From contig MGTX01000002.1 in NCBI GenBank assembly GCA_001799675.1, positions 127,878-191,877 of the forward strand: 64,000 nucleotides of DNA, written 5' to 3'. The DNA comes from Elusimicrobia bacterium GWA2_66_18 (GTDB taxonomy: Bacteria > Elusimicrobiota > Elusimicrobia > UBA1565 > UBA9628). This document shows, in pieces, positions 45,197-56,492 of the stretch; the stretch's first letter is position 1; each line of letters begins with the position of its first letter. The notes beneath the pieces were generated by a model. That model ran no database searches, was not told the origin of the DNA, and was given only the letters and a program-made list of their open reading frames with translations. A program made the translations under genes and the position numbers.

Positions 45197-46245
45197 ATAT
45201 CGTCCACCTCGAAGACGAACCCTGGGACTCAGGCATCGCCCATTACGCCGTGACGCTGGCCGCTCAGCAAGCAAGCCGCGGCCACCGCGTTGAATTCTGG
45301 GGCGCGAACGATTCTCCCGTGCTCAAGGACGCAGCCGCGCGCGGCCTGCCGGTGCGCGCGTGGCAGCCCGGCCCCGCGGGCTGGCTGCAGATTCCCTCCC
45401 TGCGCCGGAAGATAAAGGCCTTCTTCCCGCAAATCCTCAACGCGCACACGGGTTCCTCCCATGCTCTCGCGCTGATGATTGCCCCCAAGGGGGCGGCCGT
45501 GGTGCGCACTCGCGGCGACGCGCGGCCGGTCATGGCCACCTCGCTGACCCGCTGGTCGGCCCGGCGCACCCAGGCCTTCATTGCGGCCAACAGAGCCATC
45601 GCGGCCCAGATCTCCTCCTCTTTCCCGCAAGCTCGCGTCAGCCTCGTCTGCCAGGGGATCGAAGGTCCCGACGCGAATGCCCCGATGCCGGGCGGACCCG
45701 TGGTAGGGATGATCGCGCGCTTCGACCCCGTCAAGGGTCACGGTTATCTTTTCGACGCGGCTCGGATTCTCAAACCGAGAGTGCCTCACTTGAAAGTCAT
45801 CTGCGCCGGCGAGGGCAGCCTGCTCGAGCGGCTGCGCTGGCAGCTCAAGCCCCTGGGCCTGGACGCCACCGTGCTCCTGCCCGGGCGCGTGCCCGACAAG
45901 TGGGTGTTCCTCTTAGGCTGCCGCATCGGAGTGACGGACTCCACGGGCTCCGAGGCGGTCAGCCGCGCGGCGCTGGAGTGGATGGCCGCCGGGCGCCCGC
46001 TGGTCGCGACCCGCGTCGGGTGCCTCCCCGACCTCGTCGAGGACGGAGTCACCGGGCTCTTGGCGCCCCCCGGCGACGCCGCCGCCCTGGCTTCGGCCGT
46101 GAAGTCGCTTCTCGACGATCCCGCCCGCGCCGAGGCGATGGGCGCGCGGGCCCGCGAACGATGGTCGCTCATGTTCTCGCTTGATGCGTTCTATCTGGCG
46201 ACCCAGGACGTCTATGGCGAGGCGCTCGACTCTCTTTCACGTTGA
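45193..46245 (+). CDS. GT4-family glycosyltransferase
   Basis: 350 residues, GT-B fold. N-terminal HLEDEPWDSGIAHYAVTLAA takes the place of the usual G-G acceptor loop. The C-terminal lobe shows VGMIARFDPVKGHGYLFDAA, VICAGEGSLLERL and EAVSRAALEWMAAGRPLVAT, where the E-x7-E nucleotide-sugar motif reads EAVSRAALE. It likely adds a sugar to the LPS core; donor and linkage are unknown. The GTG start overlaps the previous stop (GTGA), and its 3' end overlaps the next gene by 32 bases. Confidence 0.9.
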   Translation: MNIVHLEDEPWDSGIAHYAVTLAAQQASRGHRVEFWGANDSPVLKDAAARGLPVRAWQPGPAGWLQIPSLRRKIKAFFPQILNAHTGSSHALALMIAPKGAAVVRTRGDARPVMATSLTRWSARRTQAFIAANRAIAAQISSSFPQARVSLVCQGIEGPDANAPMPGGPVVGMIARFDPVKGHGYLFDAARILKPRVPHLKVICAGEGSLLERLRWQLKPLGLDATVLLPGRVPDKWVFLLGCRIGVTDSTGSEAVSRAALEWMAAGRPLVATRVGCLPDLVEDGVTGLLAPPGDAAALASAVKSLLDDPARAEAMGARARERWSLMFSLDAFYLATQDVYGEALDSLSR

Positions 46246-47347
46246 CGGCGAGCGCGGCCTGCGGGGCGGGGAGCGGCAGCTCCTGTACCTGGCGGCGGCC
46301 ATGCGCGCGCGCGGCCGCCGCAACGTCGTCTACTGCCGCGCCGGCCAGGAACTGGAAGGCGAGGCCCGCCGCCTGGGCTTCGAGGTCCGCACGCTCCCTT
46401 TTCTGGGCGAAGGCGACTTGTTCTCCGGCGTGAAGCTGGCCGCAGACGCCCGTCGCGAGAATGCCGTGCTCCACGCGCATACCGCTCACGCCGCCGGCGC
46501 CTGCGCTTTCGCCTCTTTGGCCGGAGTCCCTTTCGTGGCGCATCGCCGCGTCGACTTTCCCGTCGGGGCGCTCGCCCGGGCACTGAAGTACGAGTTTGCG
46601 GCAAAGACGGTCGCCGTCTCCGAGGCCATCGCGAAAATCCTGCGCGACGGCGGCCTGTCGAAAGAAAGGATCGCCGTGGTGCCGGACGGACTGCCGGTGG
46701 ACGCCGAGGAGAGCTCTTGGTGCGGGGTCGAGCCGGAGCGTTTTAAGCCGCCGACGACCGAGCAAAGAATGGACTATCGCCGGATGCTCGCGGCGGAGCT
46801 TCGCATCGATCCGGCGATGGCTTGGGTCGGCAATCTCGCCGCCCTCGTTGCCCACAAGGACCACGACACCCTGCTCGCCGCCGCGCTCATCATCCTGCTC
46901 AAGCGTCCCGGGACGCGCTTTCTCGTCGCCGGACGCGGACCGGAGGAGTCGCGCCTCAAGCAGAGAGCGCGGCGCATCGGCCTGGAGGGGAAGGTGCTGT
47001 TCGTCGGTCATCGCCCCGACCCGCTCCCCCTCCTCAAAGCTCTCGACGTCTACGTCCAGTCGTCGTGGGGCGAAGGCATGGGTTCCGTGCTCATCGAGGC
47101 CGCGGCCTGCGGCGTGCCCCGCGCCGCCACGACGGCCGGAGGCATCCCGGAGGTCGTCGTGGACGGCGAGACCGGCCTGCTCGTCTTGCCTCGCAACCCG
47201 CAGGCTCTGGCCGACGCGCTCATCAAGCTCCTCGATGACGGCGCGCTCGCGCGCCGCCTGGCCGCCGAGGGTCTCAAGCGCCTGCCGCGCTTCGGCCTGA
47301 AGCGGATGGCCGCGGATATGGAGAAGATCTATGACGCCGTCGATTAG
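46214..47347 (+). CDS. GT4-family glycosyltransferase
   Basis: 377 residues. It begins FHVDGERGLRGGERQLLYLA, with the acceptor Gly-rich loop. VGNLAALVAHKDHDTLLAAA, FLVAGRGPEESRL and the E-x7-E region SWGEGMGSVLIEAAACG mark the nucleotide-sugar lobe of a retaining GT-B enzyme. Probably another LPS-core or surface-glycan step. ATG 46214 lies inside the end of the previous GT4 gene and its end overlaps the next gene, so expression is tightly coupled. Confidence 0.9.
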   Translation: MARRSTLFHVDGERGLRGGERQLLYLAAAMRARGRRNVVYCRAGQELEGEARRLGFEVRTLPFLGEGDLFSGVKLAADARRENAVLHAHTAHAAGACAFASLAGVPFVAHRRVDFPVGALARALKYEFAAKTVAVSEAIAKILRDGGLSKERIAVVPDGLPVDAEESSWCGVEPERFKPPTTEQRMDYRRMLAAELRIDPAMAWVGNLAALVAHKDHDTLLAAALIILLKRPGTRFLVAGRGPEESRLKQRARRIGLEGKVLFVGHRPDPLPLLKALDVYVQSSWGEGMGSVLIEAAACGVPRAATTAGGIPEVVVDGETGLLVLPRNPQALADALIKLLDDGALARRLAAEGLKRLPRFGLKRMAADMEKIYDAVD

Positions 47348-48116
47348 CGCGATTCTCATCGCCAAGGACGAGGAGGCCGACCTTCCCGGCTGCCTGAAGA
47401 GTCTCCAGGGCCTGGCGGTCGAGGTCGTCATCGTCGTGTCCGAGGACACGACGGACCGGACCGAGGAGATCGCCCGCGCCGCGGGCGCCCGGGTCCTCCT
47501 GCGACGTTTCGATGATTACGCGTCTCAGCGCCAGGCCGGTCTCGACGCGGCGAGAGGCGAATGGTGCCTCTGGATCGACCCGGACGAGAGGGTCTCCGCG
47601 GCGCTCGCAGCGGAAATCCGAGCGGCGCTGTCGGGCCCCGCCTCGGCCGGAGGCTACGACATCTCCTTCGAAGTCGTTTTTCTCGGCCGGACCCTCCGGT
47701 GGGGCGGCCTCGGCTGCGAGAAGCATCTGCGCCTCTTCCGGCGCTCCCAAGCGCGCTTCGTCGGCGGCGCCCTGCACGAGGGCATCGTGGTCGACGGCCT
47801 CCTCGGCCGCTTGAAGGGCGTCATCGTCCACGAGCCCTACCGCGACATCTCCGACTATCTCTCCAAGCTCGACCGCTACACGACGCTGGCCGCTCGCAAG
47901 CGCTTCCAGGCGGGCCGGCGATCCAGCCCCCTGCATCACCTGATACTGCCTTGGAATTTCTTCTCCCGCGCCGTCCTCAAGCTCGGCGTCCTGGACGGCT
48001 ACCCCGGCCTGGTTTGGGCGGGGTTGGCTGCGTGCCACAGCTGGCTCAAGTCCATGAAGCTCCGGGAGCTTGAGCTTCGGCGTTTCAGCAAAAGGGCTCC
48101 AAATTTGGCAGACTGA
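47331..48116 (+). CDS. GT2-family LPS core glycosyltransferase (WaaE/KdtX-like)
   Basis: 261 residues, GT-A fold. ISAILIAKDEEADLPGCLKS is the typical start, WCLWIDPDERVS the DxD metal site, and GGALHEGIVVDG a family signature in WaaE/KdtX-type beta-glucosyltransferases acting on LPS inner core. Normal length. The C-terminal part is basic and may contact the membrane. It overlaps the previous GT4 gene by 17 bases. Confidence 0.88.
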   Translation: MTPSISAILIAKDEEADLPGCLKSLQGLAVEVVIVVSEDTTDRTEEIARAAGARVLLRRFDDYASQRQAGLDAARGEWCLWIDPDERVSAALAAEIRAALSGPASAGGYDISFEVVFLGRTLRWGGLGCEKHLRLFRRSQARFVGGALHEGIVVDGLLGRLKGVIVHEPYRDISDYLSKLDRYTTLAARKRFQAGRRSSPLHHLILPWNFFSRAVLKLGVLDGYPGLVWAGLAACHSWLKSMKLRELELRRFSKRAPNLAD

Positions 48117-48125
48117 GGCGGCCGA

Positions 48126-48938
48126 ATGATATCCGAATCCCTGGCCCTGCTCGCAGCCGCCGCCGCGGCCGGCGCCCGATGGAACTGGTGGCGTCCCGTC
48201 GTGTCCGGCGGCCTGCCGACGCTGATGTACCATAAGATCGGAGACCCCCCTCCGGGCTCCACGCTCGCCAAACTCTGGGTCTCCGCCGCGGATTTCCGCC
48301 GCCAGATCTCCTATCTGAAGGAACACGGCTACACCTCCATCACCTTCGCGGACTGGCGCGACGCAGAGAAGGGTCTCACAACCTTGCCGGAGAAGCCCGT
48401 CCTCATCACCTTCGATGACGGGTACATGAACAATTTCGAGCTGGCCTATCCGATCCTGCGCGAGTCCGGCATGAAGGGCTGCGTCTTCCTGGTCTGCGAG
48501 ACCATGGACGGCCACAACTCTTGGCACGATCCGGCGCTGGAGCCGTGGCTGAAGATGCTGACCTGGGCGATGGTCCGAGAGATGCAGGATTGCGGCGTCA
48601 TCGAGTTCGGCTCGCACACGATGCGGCACCGCAGCCTGGCGTCGATCCCCCTCGATGAGGCCCGCTGGGAATTGACCGAGAGCAAGAAGCGCCTGGAGGA
48701 CAAGCTCGGCCGCGAGATGCTCGGCTTCGCCTATCCGTACGGGGCGGGCGCCTACCAACCCGAGGTCCGCGCGGCGGCGCTCGCCGCCGGTTACCGCTTC
48801 GACTTTTCGATCAAGCAGGGGATCTCCCGCCTGCCTTGGGACCGCGAGAAGGAGGCCGTGCGGCGCTTGCTCATCCGCGGCGACGACACGATGGTCGATT
48901 TCCACCTGAACATGACGCGCGGGCGCGCGCGCCTTTGA
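48126..48938 (+). CDS. Polysaccharide deacetylase (NodB-homology)
   Basis: 270 residues. A hydrophobic N-terminus could be a signal anchor. The NodB domain has PTLMYHKIG, motif 1 LITFDDGYMNN (catalytic Asp and metal Asp), motif 2 GSHTMRHRSL with both metal His, and motif 3 FAYPYGAGAYQPEV. It removes N-acetyl groups from a sugar polymer or from a core or lipid-linked sugar; placed among core glycosyltransferases, the target is probably LPS (inference). Its stop overlaps the next ATG by one base. Confidence 0.9.
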   Translation: MISESLALLAAAAAAGARWNWWRPVVSGGLPTLMYHKIGDPPPGSTLAKLWVSAADFRRQISYLKEHGYTSITFADWRDAEKGLTTLPEKPVLITFDDGYMNNFELAYPILRESGMKGCVFLVCETMDGHNSWHDPALEPWLKMLTWAMVREMQDCGVIEFGSHTMRHRSLASIPLDEARWELTESKKRLEDKLGREMLGFAYPYGAGAYQPEVRAAALAAGYRFDFSIKQGISRLPWDREKEAVRRLLIRGDDTMVDFHLNMTRGRARL

Positions 48939-49936
48939 TGCCTCCCGAGGCCCCCAAGAGCATCCTCGTCGTCCAACTGCGCCGCCTCGGCGACGTGATC
49001 CTGGCCACCCCGGCGCTGGAGGCCCTCAAGAATCGCTTTCCCGGCGCCAAGCTCGACTTCCTCGTCGAGGCTCCGGGAGCCGAGGCCGTCGCCGGCAGCC
49101 CGGCCATCGACGAAACGCTGGTCTACGACGCGAAGGGCCCCGCGAGCGCGCTCGCCTGGGCGTTCAAGATCCGCGCGCGCCGCTACGACTGGATCATCGA
49201 CTTCCTCGCCAATCCCCGCACCGCCGTCCTGACCGCGCTCTCCGGCGCGCTGGTCAAGGCCGGCCCCGCGCACGTATCCCGTCGCTGGGCCTACAACCAC
49301 CGCATGGTCCAGTCTCCGAGGGCTTGTTACGCCGCCGCGGAAAAAGTCCTCTGGCTCTCGGGGCTGGGAGTCCTTGCCGAGGACGCCCCGGCGCTGCCGC
49401 GCATTCACCTGGCGCCGCGCCCCGCGACCCCCGAGAACGTGGTCGGGCTTGCGCCTGCTTCGAGAAAGATCACCCGTCGCTGGCCGGCCTCGTCCTACGG
49501 GCGGCTCGGCAAACTGCTGCACGACAAGCACGGCTGCCGGCTCAAGGTGTTCTGGGGCCCGGGCGAGAAGGACCTGGCCGACGAGGTCGTGCGCGCCGTC
49601 GGCGGGAGCGCGCTCGCGATTGCCGAAACGCGTTCGATCTCGGACCTCGCCCGCGAGCTCGTCTCGTGCCGGGTGCTGGTCGCCAATTGCGCGGGACCCA
49701 AGCACGTCGCCGTGGCGCTCGGCGTGCCGACCGTGACGATCCACGGGTCCTCGGATCCCGCCTCCTGGACTCCGCCGCATCCCGACCACCGCTTCGTGAG
49801 AATCGAGGAGTTGGCGTGCATCGGCTGCCGTCTCAACGAGTGCCCCTACCATCTCGAATGTCTTCGCCAGCTCTCGGTCGAGCGCGTCTTGCCGGTCGTC
49901 TCGGAGCTCCTGGCCCGCTCGCAGGCGACCCCATGA
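48938..49936 (+). CDS. GT9-family heptosyltransferase
   Basis: 332 residues, a normal single GT9 enzyme: ILVVQLRRLGDVILATPALE at the N-terminus, VGLAPASRKITRRWP, and VANCAGPKHVAVALGVPTVT in the donor-binding lobe, with a Cys-rich end (CIGCRLNECPYHLEC). Likely WaaC- or WaaQ-like heptose transfer to the inner core. The third GT9 lobe set in this cluster, after the fused gene at 43691. ATGA overlap with lpxK. Confidence 0.88.
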   Translation: MPPEAPKSILVVQLRRLGDVILATPALEALKNRFPGAKLDFLVEAPGAEAVAGSPAIDETLVYDAKGPASALAWAFKIRARRYDWIIDFLANPRTAVLTALSGALVKAGPAHVSRRWAYNHRMVQSPRACYAAAEKVLWLSGLGVLAEDAPALPRIHLAPRPATPENVVGLAPASRKITRRWPASSYGRLGKLLHDKHGCRLKVFWGPGEKDLADEVVRAVGGSALAIAETRSISDLARELVSCRVLVANCAGPKHVAVALGVPTVTIHGSSDPASWTPPHPDHRFVRIEELACIGCRLNECPYHLECLRQLSVERVLPVVSELLARSQATP

Positions 49937-51045
49937 CCGAGCACAGCGCCTGGAACAAGCGGCGCTCCCTCCTCAAGAAGACCCTTCCCGGGAGGGTCTT
50001 GCTCGGCGCCGCCTGCCTGGCTTACGGCGCGGGCGTGCTCGGGCGCCGGCTCCTCTACGACCTGAAGATCCTCAGGCGCAAGCGCCTGGATGCCCAAGTG
50101 ATTTGCGTGGGCAACCTGACGGCCGGCGGCACGGGCAAAACCCCGGCCGTCCTTCTCGCGGCTGAAACCCTGCGCCGCCGCGGCCACGAAGTGGCCGTCC
50201 TCTCGCGCGGCTACGGGCGCAGCGCGCCGAGAAAGGAAGTCGCCGTCCTCCTGGACGGGCGCCACACCGACTGGCGGCTGTGCGGCGACGAGCCCTGGAT
50301 GATCCACCAGTCTCTCCAGGGATTGGGCGTGCCCGTGCTGGTCTGCCCAGACCGGGCCAAGGCGGGCGAGCTCGCCGTCGAGATGTACGGCAGCCGGGTG
50401 CTCATCCTCGACGACGGCTTCCAGCACCTCAAGCTGCACCGCGACCTCGACGTGGTCCTGGTCAACGCGCGAAACCCCTTCGGCGGGCGCCGCCTCCTCC
50501 CTTTGGGAGACCTGCGCGAGCCCCTCTCGGCCCTGCGTCGCGCGCAGATGGTCATCATCACGCACGCCGATCGCGTCACGGCGTCCGAACTCTCTCTTCT
50601 GCGCGAGGAGATCTGGAAGGTCCATGCGGGAGTCAAGCTCCTTGAATCCGCGCACAAGGCCGACCATGTCCTGGACGTGCGCACGGAGAAGAAATACCCC
50701 CTCTCTCTCCTGAGGGGGAAGTCGGTGGCCGCCCTCTGCGGATTGGGCGACCCTCTCTCGTTTGAAGCTCAGTTGGAGGAACTCGGCGCCGAGCTCGCCC
50801 AGGCCTGGCGCTACCCGGACCACCATCCCTACACCGAGAGGGAAATGATATCCATTGAGGCCTTGCGCGGCGGCCTGCCCCTGGTGACCACATTCAAGGA
50901 CTTCGTGCGCCTGCCCGGAAACTGGCGCGATATCCTTAAGGGAGAGGTATTGGTCCTGGGCATCAAGCTCGTGATCCTCAAGGGCAGAAACGTCTGGATC
51001 GACACGCTCGATGCGCTGGCCAAGGACGCCGGGAAGCAGCCGTGA
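49933..51045 (+). CDS. lpxK: Tetraacyldisaccharide 4'-kinase
   Basis: LpxK phosphorylates the 4' position of the lipid A disaccharide at the inner membrane. 370 residues. It has an N-terminal membrane helix, the P-loop VGNLTAGGTGKTPAV, VAVLSRGYGR, DEPWMIHQSL, LILDDGFQHLKLHRDLDVVL and the second-domain Asp/His features. All key family residues seem present. Starts in an ATGA overlap. Its presence shows that phosphorylated lipid A is made. Confidence 0.95.
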   Translation: MTEHSAWNKRRSLLKKTLPGRVLLGAACLAYGAGVLGRRLLYDLKILRRKRLDAQVICVGNLTAGGTGKTPAVLLAAETLRRRGHEVAVLSRGYGRSAPRKEVAVLLDGRHTDWRLCGDEPWMIHQSLQGLGVPVLVCPDRAKAGELAVEMYGSRVLILDDGFQHLKLHRDLDVVLVNARNPFGGRRLLPLGDLREPLSALRRAQMVIITHADRVTASELSLLREEIWKVHAGVKLLESAHKADHVLDVRTEKKYPLSLLRGKSVAALCGLGDPLSFEAQLEELGAELAQAWRYPDHHPYTEREMISIEALRGGLPLVTTFKDFVRLPGNWRDILKGEVLVLGIKLVILKGRNVWIDTLDALAKDAGKQP

Positions 51046-52037
51046 GCCGTCGCTCAGCCCTCCTCAGCCTAGCCGCGGCACTCTCGGCCTGCGCCGTTCA
51101 CCGCATGGCCATCGATCCCGCGCCGACCCTGCCCGACCTTGCCGCCACGGCGCCCGCGGTCTCTCCAGAGCCGGCGCTCGCGCCGGCCCCGAGTCCGGCG
51201 ACGCCCGTCTCTGCGGCTGCGGCCTCCAACCCGGCGGCCGAGTCGCCCTCGGTCCAGACGGTTAAGAGACGCGCCTGGGGCCGCGTGTCGATTACGACCG
51301 CGGTGCTCTCCCCCTCTCAACTCATGGGCCCGGATGTCCCTTATTCCTCCGCCTTCATGCGCCTGCCCGTCTTCCCGGAGAAGATCGTCCTGCAGGTCTC
51401 CTGGGGGCTGCTCAGCGTGGGCGAAGCCACCCTCACCGTGGACAAGATCGTAACCTTCAACGGACGCCCGGCCTACCACATCGTCAGCGAGGCCCGTTCC
51501 AACTCCTTCTGCGACTCCTTCTATCCGGTTCGCGACCTTAATGAATCCTGGCTCGACGCCCGCACGCTGACTTCTCTCGGTTATTCCAAGAAACTGCGGG
51601 AAGGGCGTTTCTTTCGCGACGAGTGGGTGCTCTACGACCGCGACGCGGGAACGTTCATCGCGCGCCGCACCGACCGCGACGGCAACTTCGCCGTGCGCAC
51701 CGGCACCATCCCGGCCTCGGTCCAGGACATCCTCTCCAGCGTCTACTTCGTGCGAGCCCAGGAGCTCAAGAACGGCGACCAGGTTGTGGTGGACGTCAAC
51801 ACGCCGGACAACTGGCCCCTCGTGGTGAAAGTGACCTCCCGAGAGCAGGTTGAAACCCCCGCGGGCCGCTTCTCCTCGGTCCTCGTCGAGCCCGCCATGC
51901 GCCGGGAAGGGCTGTTCGTCCAGAAGGGCAAGCGCCTGCGTCTCTGGCTTTCGGACGACGCGGCCAGGCGGCCGCTGCTGATGAAGGTCGAGGTCTTCTT
52001 CGGCCATGTCACGGCGGTCGTGCGCGAAATGATATGA
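51042..52037 (+). CDS. DUF3108-like lipoprotein
   Basis: 331 residues. The N-terminus MSRRSALLSLAAALSAC is a lipoprotein signal with lipobox LSAC. A Pro/Ala-rich linker leads into a ~230-residue beta-rich domain that matches the DUF3108 layout: VLQVSWGLLSVGEATLTVDK, YHIVSEARSN, DLNESWLDARTLTSLGYSKK, and a C-terminal VETPAGRFSSVLVEP. DUF3108 proteins are periplasmic and unassigned; the fold resembles lipid-handling LolA/LptA-type barrels (inference). GTG start in GTGA; stop overlaps the hldA start. Confidence 0.82.
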   Translation: MSRRSALLSLAAALSACAVHRMAIDPAPTLPDLAATAPAVSPEPALAPAPSPATPVSAAAASNPAAESPSVQTVKRRAWGRVSITTAVLSPSQLMGPDVPYSSAFMRLPVFPEKIVLQVSWGLLSVGEATLTVDKIVTFNGRPAYHIVSEARSNSFCDSFYPVRDLNESWLDARTLTSLGYSKKLREGRFFRDEWVLYDRDAGTFIARRTDRDGNFAVRTGTIPASVQDILSSVYFVRAQELKNGDQVVVDVNTPDNWPLVVKVTSREQVETPAGRFSSVLVEPAMRREGLFVQKGKRLRLWLSDDAARRPLLMKVEVFFGHVTAVVREMI

Positions 52038-53026
52038 TGCCTTCCCGTAAGATGCGCAAAGAGCTTCTGCGAACCCTCGCCAGATTCCACGGGCGGCGCG
52101 TGCTCGTCGTCGGTGATCTCATGCTGGACCAGTACGTCCGCGGCACGGTCGGCCGCATCTCGCCTGAAGCGCCCGTCCCCGTCGTGCGCGTGACGGGCGA
52201 GACCAGCATCCCCGGAGGGGCCGGCAACGTCGTCAACAACCTGGCCTCCCTCGGCGCCTCGGTCTCGGTCGTCGGCGTCATCGGCGAGGACGAGGCCGGT
52301 CGGCGACTGGCCGAGCAGTTCCGCTCCAAGGGCGTGGACATGGAAGGAGTCTGCGTCGACGTGGATCGCCAGACCACGCAAAAGTGCCGCGTGGTCGCCG
52401 AACGCCAGCAGGTCGTGCGCTTCGACCGGGAGACCACGGGCCCCCTCTCGCACGCCACGCAGACGCGCCTTCTGGCCGGCCTCGCGGAGGAACTTCCCAG
52501 GACCGAGGCCGTCATCTTCTCCGACTACGGCAAGGGCGTCATCGGCCCGCGCCTGCTGGCCCTCGCCATAGGCGCCGCCAACCGCAGGAAAATCCCCCTG
52601 ACCGTGGACCCCAAGCCGGAGCACTTCCGCAGCTATAAGGGCGTCACCTGCGTGACCCCGAACACGGCCGAGGCCTGGGCCTGCATGCGCCGCGAGCCCA
52701 AACCGGGCCAGGACGCTCTCGTGGCCTTGGGCCGCGAGATTCTCCGCATGCTCAGGAGCCGCTCGGCGCTCATCACCCGCGGCGCCGAGGGCATGAGCCT
52801 CTTCGAAGCGGACGGGAAGGTCACCCACATCCCCACCGTGGCCCGCGAGGTCTTCGACGTCTCGGGCGCGGGCGACACCGTCATCGCCGCCTTCACCCTC
52901 GCCCTGGCCGCAGGAGCGCCGCTCGACCGCGCGGCGTCGCTCGCCAACCACGCCGCCGGCATCGTGGTGGGCAAGCTCGGCACCGCCGTCACGGACTGCG
53001 CGGAGCTCTCGGAGGCGGTGCGGTGA
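52034..53026 (+). CDS. hldA: D-glycero-beta-D-manno-heptose-7-phosphate kinase (RfaE domain I)
   Basis: PfkB-family kinase making heptose 1,7-bisphosphate for ADP-heptose. 330 residues, only domain I; the adenylyltransferase domain II found in fused HldE is absent. Motifs: VLVVGDLMLDQYVRG, GGAGNVVNNLASLGASV, SDYGKGVIG, VDPKPEHF, and the catalytic VSGAGDTVIAAF with its base Asp. Two adjacent ATGs (52034, 52037); the first overlaps the DUF3108 stop. Confidence 0.92.
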   Translation: MMPSRKMRKELLRTLARFHGRRVLVVGDLMLDQYVRGTVGRISPEAPVPVVRVTGETSIPGGAGNVVNNLASLGASVSVVGVIGEDEAGRRLAEQFRSKGVDMEGVCVDVDRQTTQKCRVVAERQQVVRFDRETTGPLSHATQTRLLAGLAEELPRTEAVIFSDYGKGVIGPRLLALAIGAANRRKIPLTVDPKPEHFRSYKGVTCVTPNTAEAWACMRREPKPGQDALVALGREILRMLRSRSALITRGAEGMSLFEADGKVTHIPTVAREVFDVSGAGDTVIAAFTLALAAGAPLDRAASLANHAAGIVVGKLGTAVTDCAELSEAVR

Positions 53027-53744
53027 ATCCCTGCCTGATCGTGATCCCGGCCCGCCTGGGCTCCACGCGATTTCCCCGGAAGGTGTTGGCTCGTCTCTCG
53101 GGGCGGAGCATGGTGGAGTGGTGCTGGCGAGCCGCCGTGGCCGCAGACCTCGGCCCCGTCCTGATCGCCGCCGACGCTCGGGAAGTCGCCGACGAGGTCC
53201 GCCGTTTCGGCGGGCAAGCCGTCATGACTTCCCCCTCCTGCCCTTCGGGCTCAGATCGCGTTTGGCTGGCTGCCCGCGGCCGTCGAGAACCGATCATTCT
53301 CAACTACCAAGGAGATATGCCGCTCTTAAAGGCAGCGACGCTTCGGGCCGTGGTGAAATCGCTGAGTCGCGGCTCGGACATCGCCACCGCCGTCATCCCT
53401 CTCGTCGATGAGCGCCGCGCGCGCGACCCGAACGTCGTCAAGGCCGTGCTGGCCGAGAGCGGCCGCTGCCTCTACTTCTCCCGATCCGCCGTTCCATTCC
53501 CTCGCGGCGGGGCCCCGGTCCGCCGCTGGGAACACCTGGGATTGTATGCCTATCGCCGCGAGGCCCTGCGCCGATTCGTCGCCCTGCCCCCATCCGAGCT
53601 CGAGAGGACGGAGAAGCTCGAACAGTTGCGCGCGCTGGAGGCCGGAATGACGATGCGCGCCGCGGTCGTCTGCGAGCGCCCGGTCTCCGTCGACGTGCCC
53701 GCAGATCTTCGACGCGCCCAACGACTCCTCCTCCGAGGCAACCA

Positions 53745-53748
<4 letters not shown>
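53023..53748 (+). CDS. kdsB: CMP-KDO synthetase
   Basis: KdsB activates KDO with CTP to CMP-KDO, the donor for WaaA. 241 residues, normal. Family motifs: [29 protein letters not shown] and [12 protein letters not shown]. The usual NVQGDEP appears as NYQGDMP, a variant next to the metal-binding Asp. GTG start in GTGA; the stop overlaps pyrG, whose product makes the CTP substrate. Confidence 0.93.
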
Positions 53749-55344
<1,596 letters not shown>

Positions 55345-55358
<14 letters not shown>

Positions 55359-56178
55359 GGTCCGCGTCGGCTCGGTCGTCTTCGGCGGGGGCCGCCCCGT
55401 CGCCTTCATCGGCGGGCCTTGCGTCATCGAGTCAGAGGCGCTTCTTCGCAAGGTCGGCCGGGCGCTCAAGAAGGCCAGCGAGGCGCTGAAGGTCGGCTTC
55501 GTGCTGAAGGCCTCCTACGACAAGGCCAACCGCACGTCGGTGAAGTCGTACCGCGGTCCCGGAATGGAGGAAGGCCTCCGCCTCCTCGCCAAGATCGGCG
55601 CGGAACTGGGCGTGCCCGTCGTCACCGACGTCCATGAGCCCTCTCATGCGGCCGTGGCCGCCCGCTACGTGGACATGCTCCAGGTTCCGGCCTTCCTGAG
55701 CCGCCAGACCGACCTCCTCGCGGCGTGCGGCCGCACCGGCAAGGCGGTCAACGTCAAGAAGGGGCAGTTCCTCTCCCCCTGGGACATGCGCCACGCCGTG
55801 GAGAAGATCTATTCGACGGGCAACAAAAACGTCCTCCTCACCGAGCGCGGCTCCACCTTCGGCTATGGGAACCTCGTCGTGGACATGCGCTCCTTCGAGA
55901 TCATGCGCTCCCTCGGCGTTCCCGTGGTCCACGACGCCACGCATTGCGTCCAGCTTCCCGGCGGCAGCGGCGCGACCACGGGAGGCCAGCGGGAGTTCGT
56001 CCGCCCCCTGGCGCGCGCCGCCGCCGCGGTCGGCGTCGACGGGATCTTCTTCGAGACCCACCCCGACCCGGACCAGGCTCTCTCGGACGGCCCCAACTCG
56101 CTCTTTCTCGCCGACGCGCCGGACTTCATGCGCGAGGTCCGAGCCTTTGACGCTCTTTCCAAGGAGACCCCCCGATGA
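55345..56178 (+). CDS. kdsA: 3-deoxy-8-phosphooctulonate synthase
   Basis: KdsA condenses arabinose 5-phosphate and PEP to KDO-8-phosphate. 277 residues, normal. The motif GGPCVIES has Cys where E. coli-type enzymes have Asn, indicating the metal-dependent class. [36 protein letters not shown] and [17 protein letters not shown] are all present. KdsC phosphatase and KdsD isomerase are not encoded in this window. Confidence 0.96.
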
Positions 56179-56492
56179 AATGCGCGAGTTGCGGAGTCGA
56201 GAACAAGGACGCCGCCAAGGCTTGCCGGAAGTGCGGCCGCGACCTGAGCGTGCCCCCGGCGTGGTTCCCGGACGCGCGTTGGCACGTCAAGGCCCTGGGC
56301 ATCATCTACGCCTGCCTGGTCCTCCTCTACCTAGGCGTTACGACCGTCCTCTCCGGCCTGCCCAAGCCCTATCATCTGCGCAAGATCCCCAGGGAGCTGA
56401 CGCCGTGGCTCAACCCCGGAGGCAAGGTCCATCTGCCCGAGGGGCAGTTGAAAGCTCCCCCGCGGTCAGCGGCCGTCCCCGCGGGCCGGTGA
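56175..56492 (+). CDS. Small zinc-ribbon membrane protein
   Basis: 105 residues. N-terminal zinc ribbon C3-x2-C6...C17-x2-C20 (CASCGV, CRKCGR), then a single transmembrane helix near residues 41-60 (GIIYACLVLLYLGVTTVLSG) and a short Pro-rich tail. Function unknown. It lies between kdsA and lptC with ATGA and GTGA overlaps, so it is likely expressed with LPS transport genes. Same N-terminal design as the larger protein at 8375. Confidence 0.78.
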   Translation: MKCASCGVENKDAAKACRKCGRDLSVPPAWFPDARWHVKALGIIYACLVLLYLGVTTVLSGLPKPYHLRKIPRELTPWLNPGGKVHLPEGQLKAPPRSAAVPAGR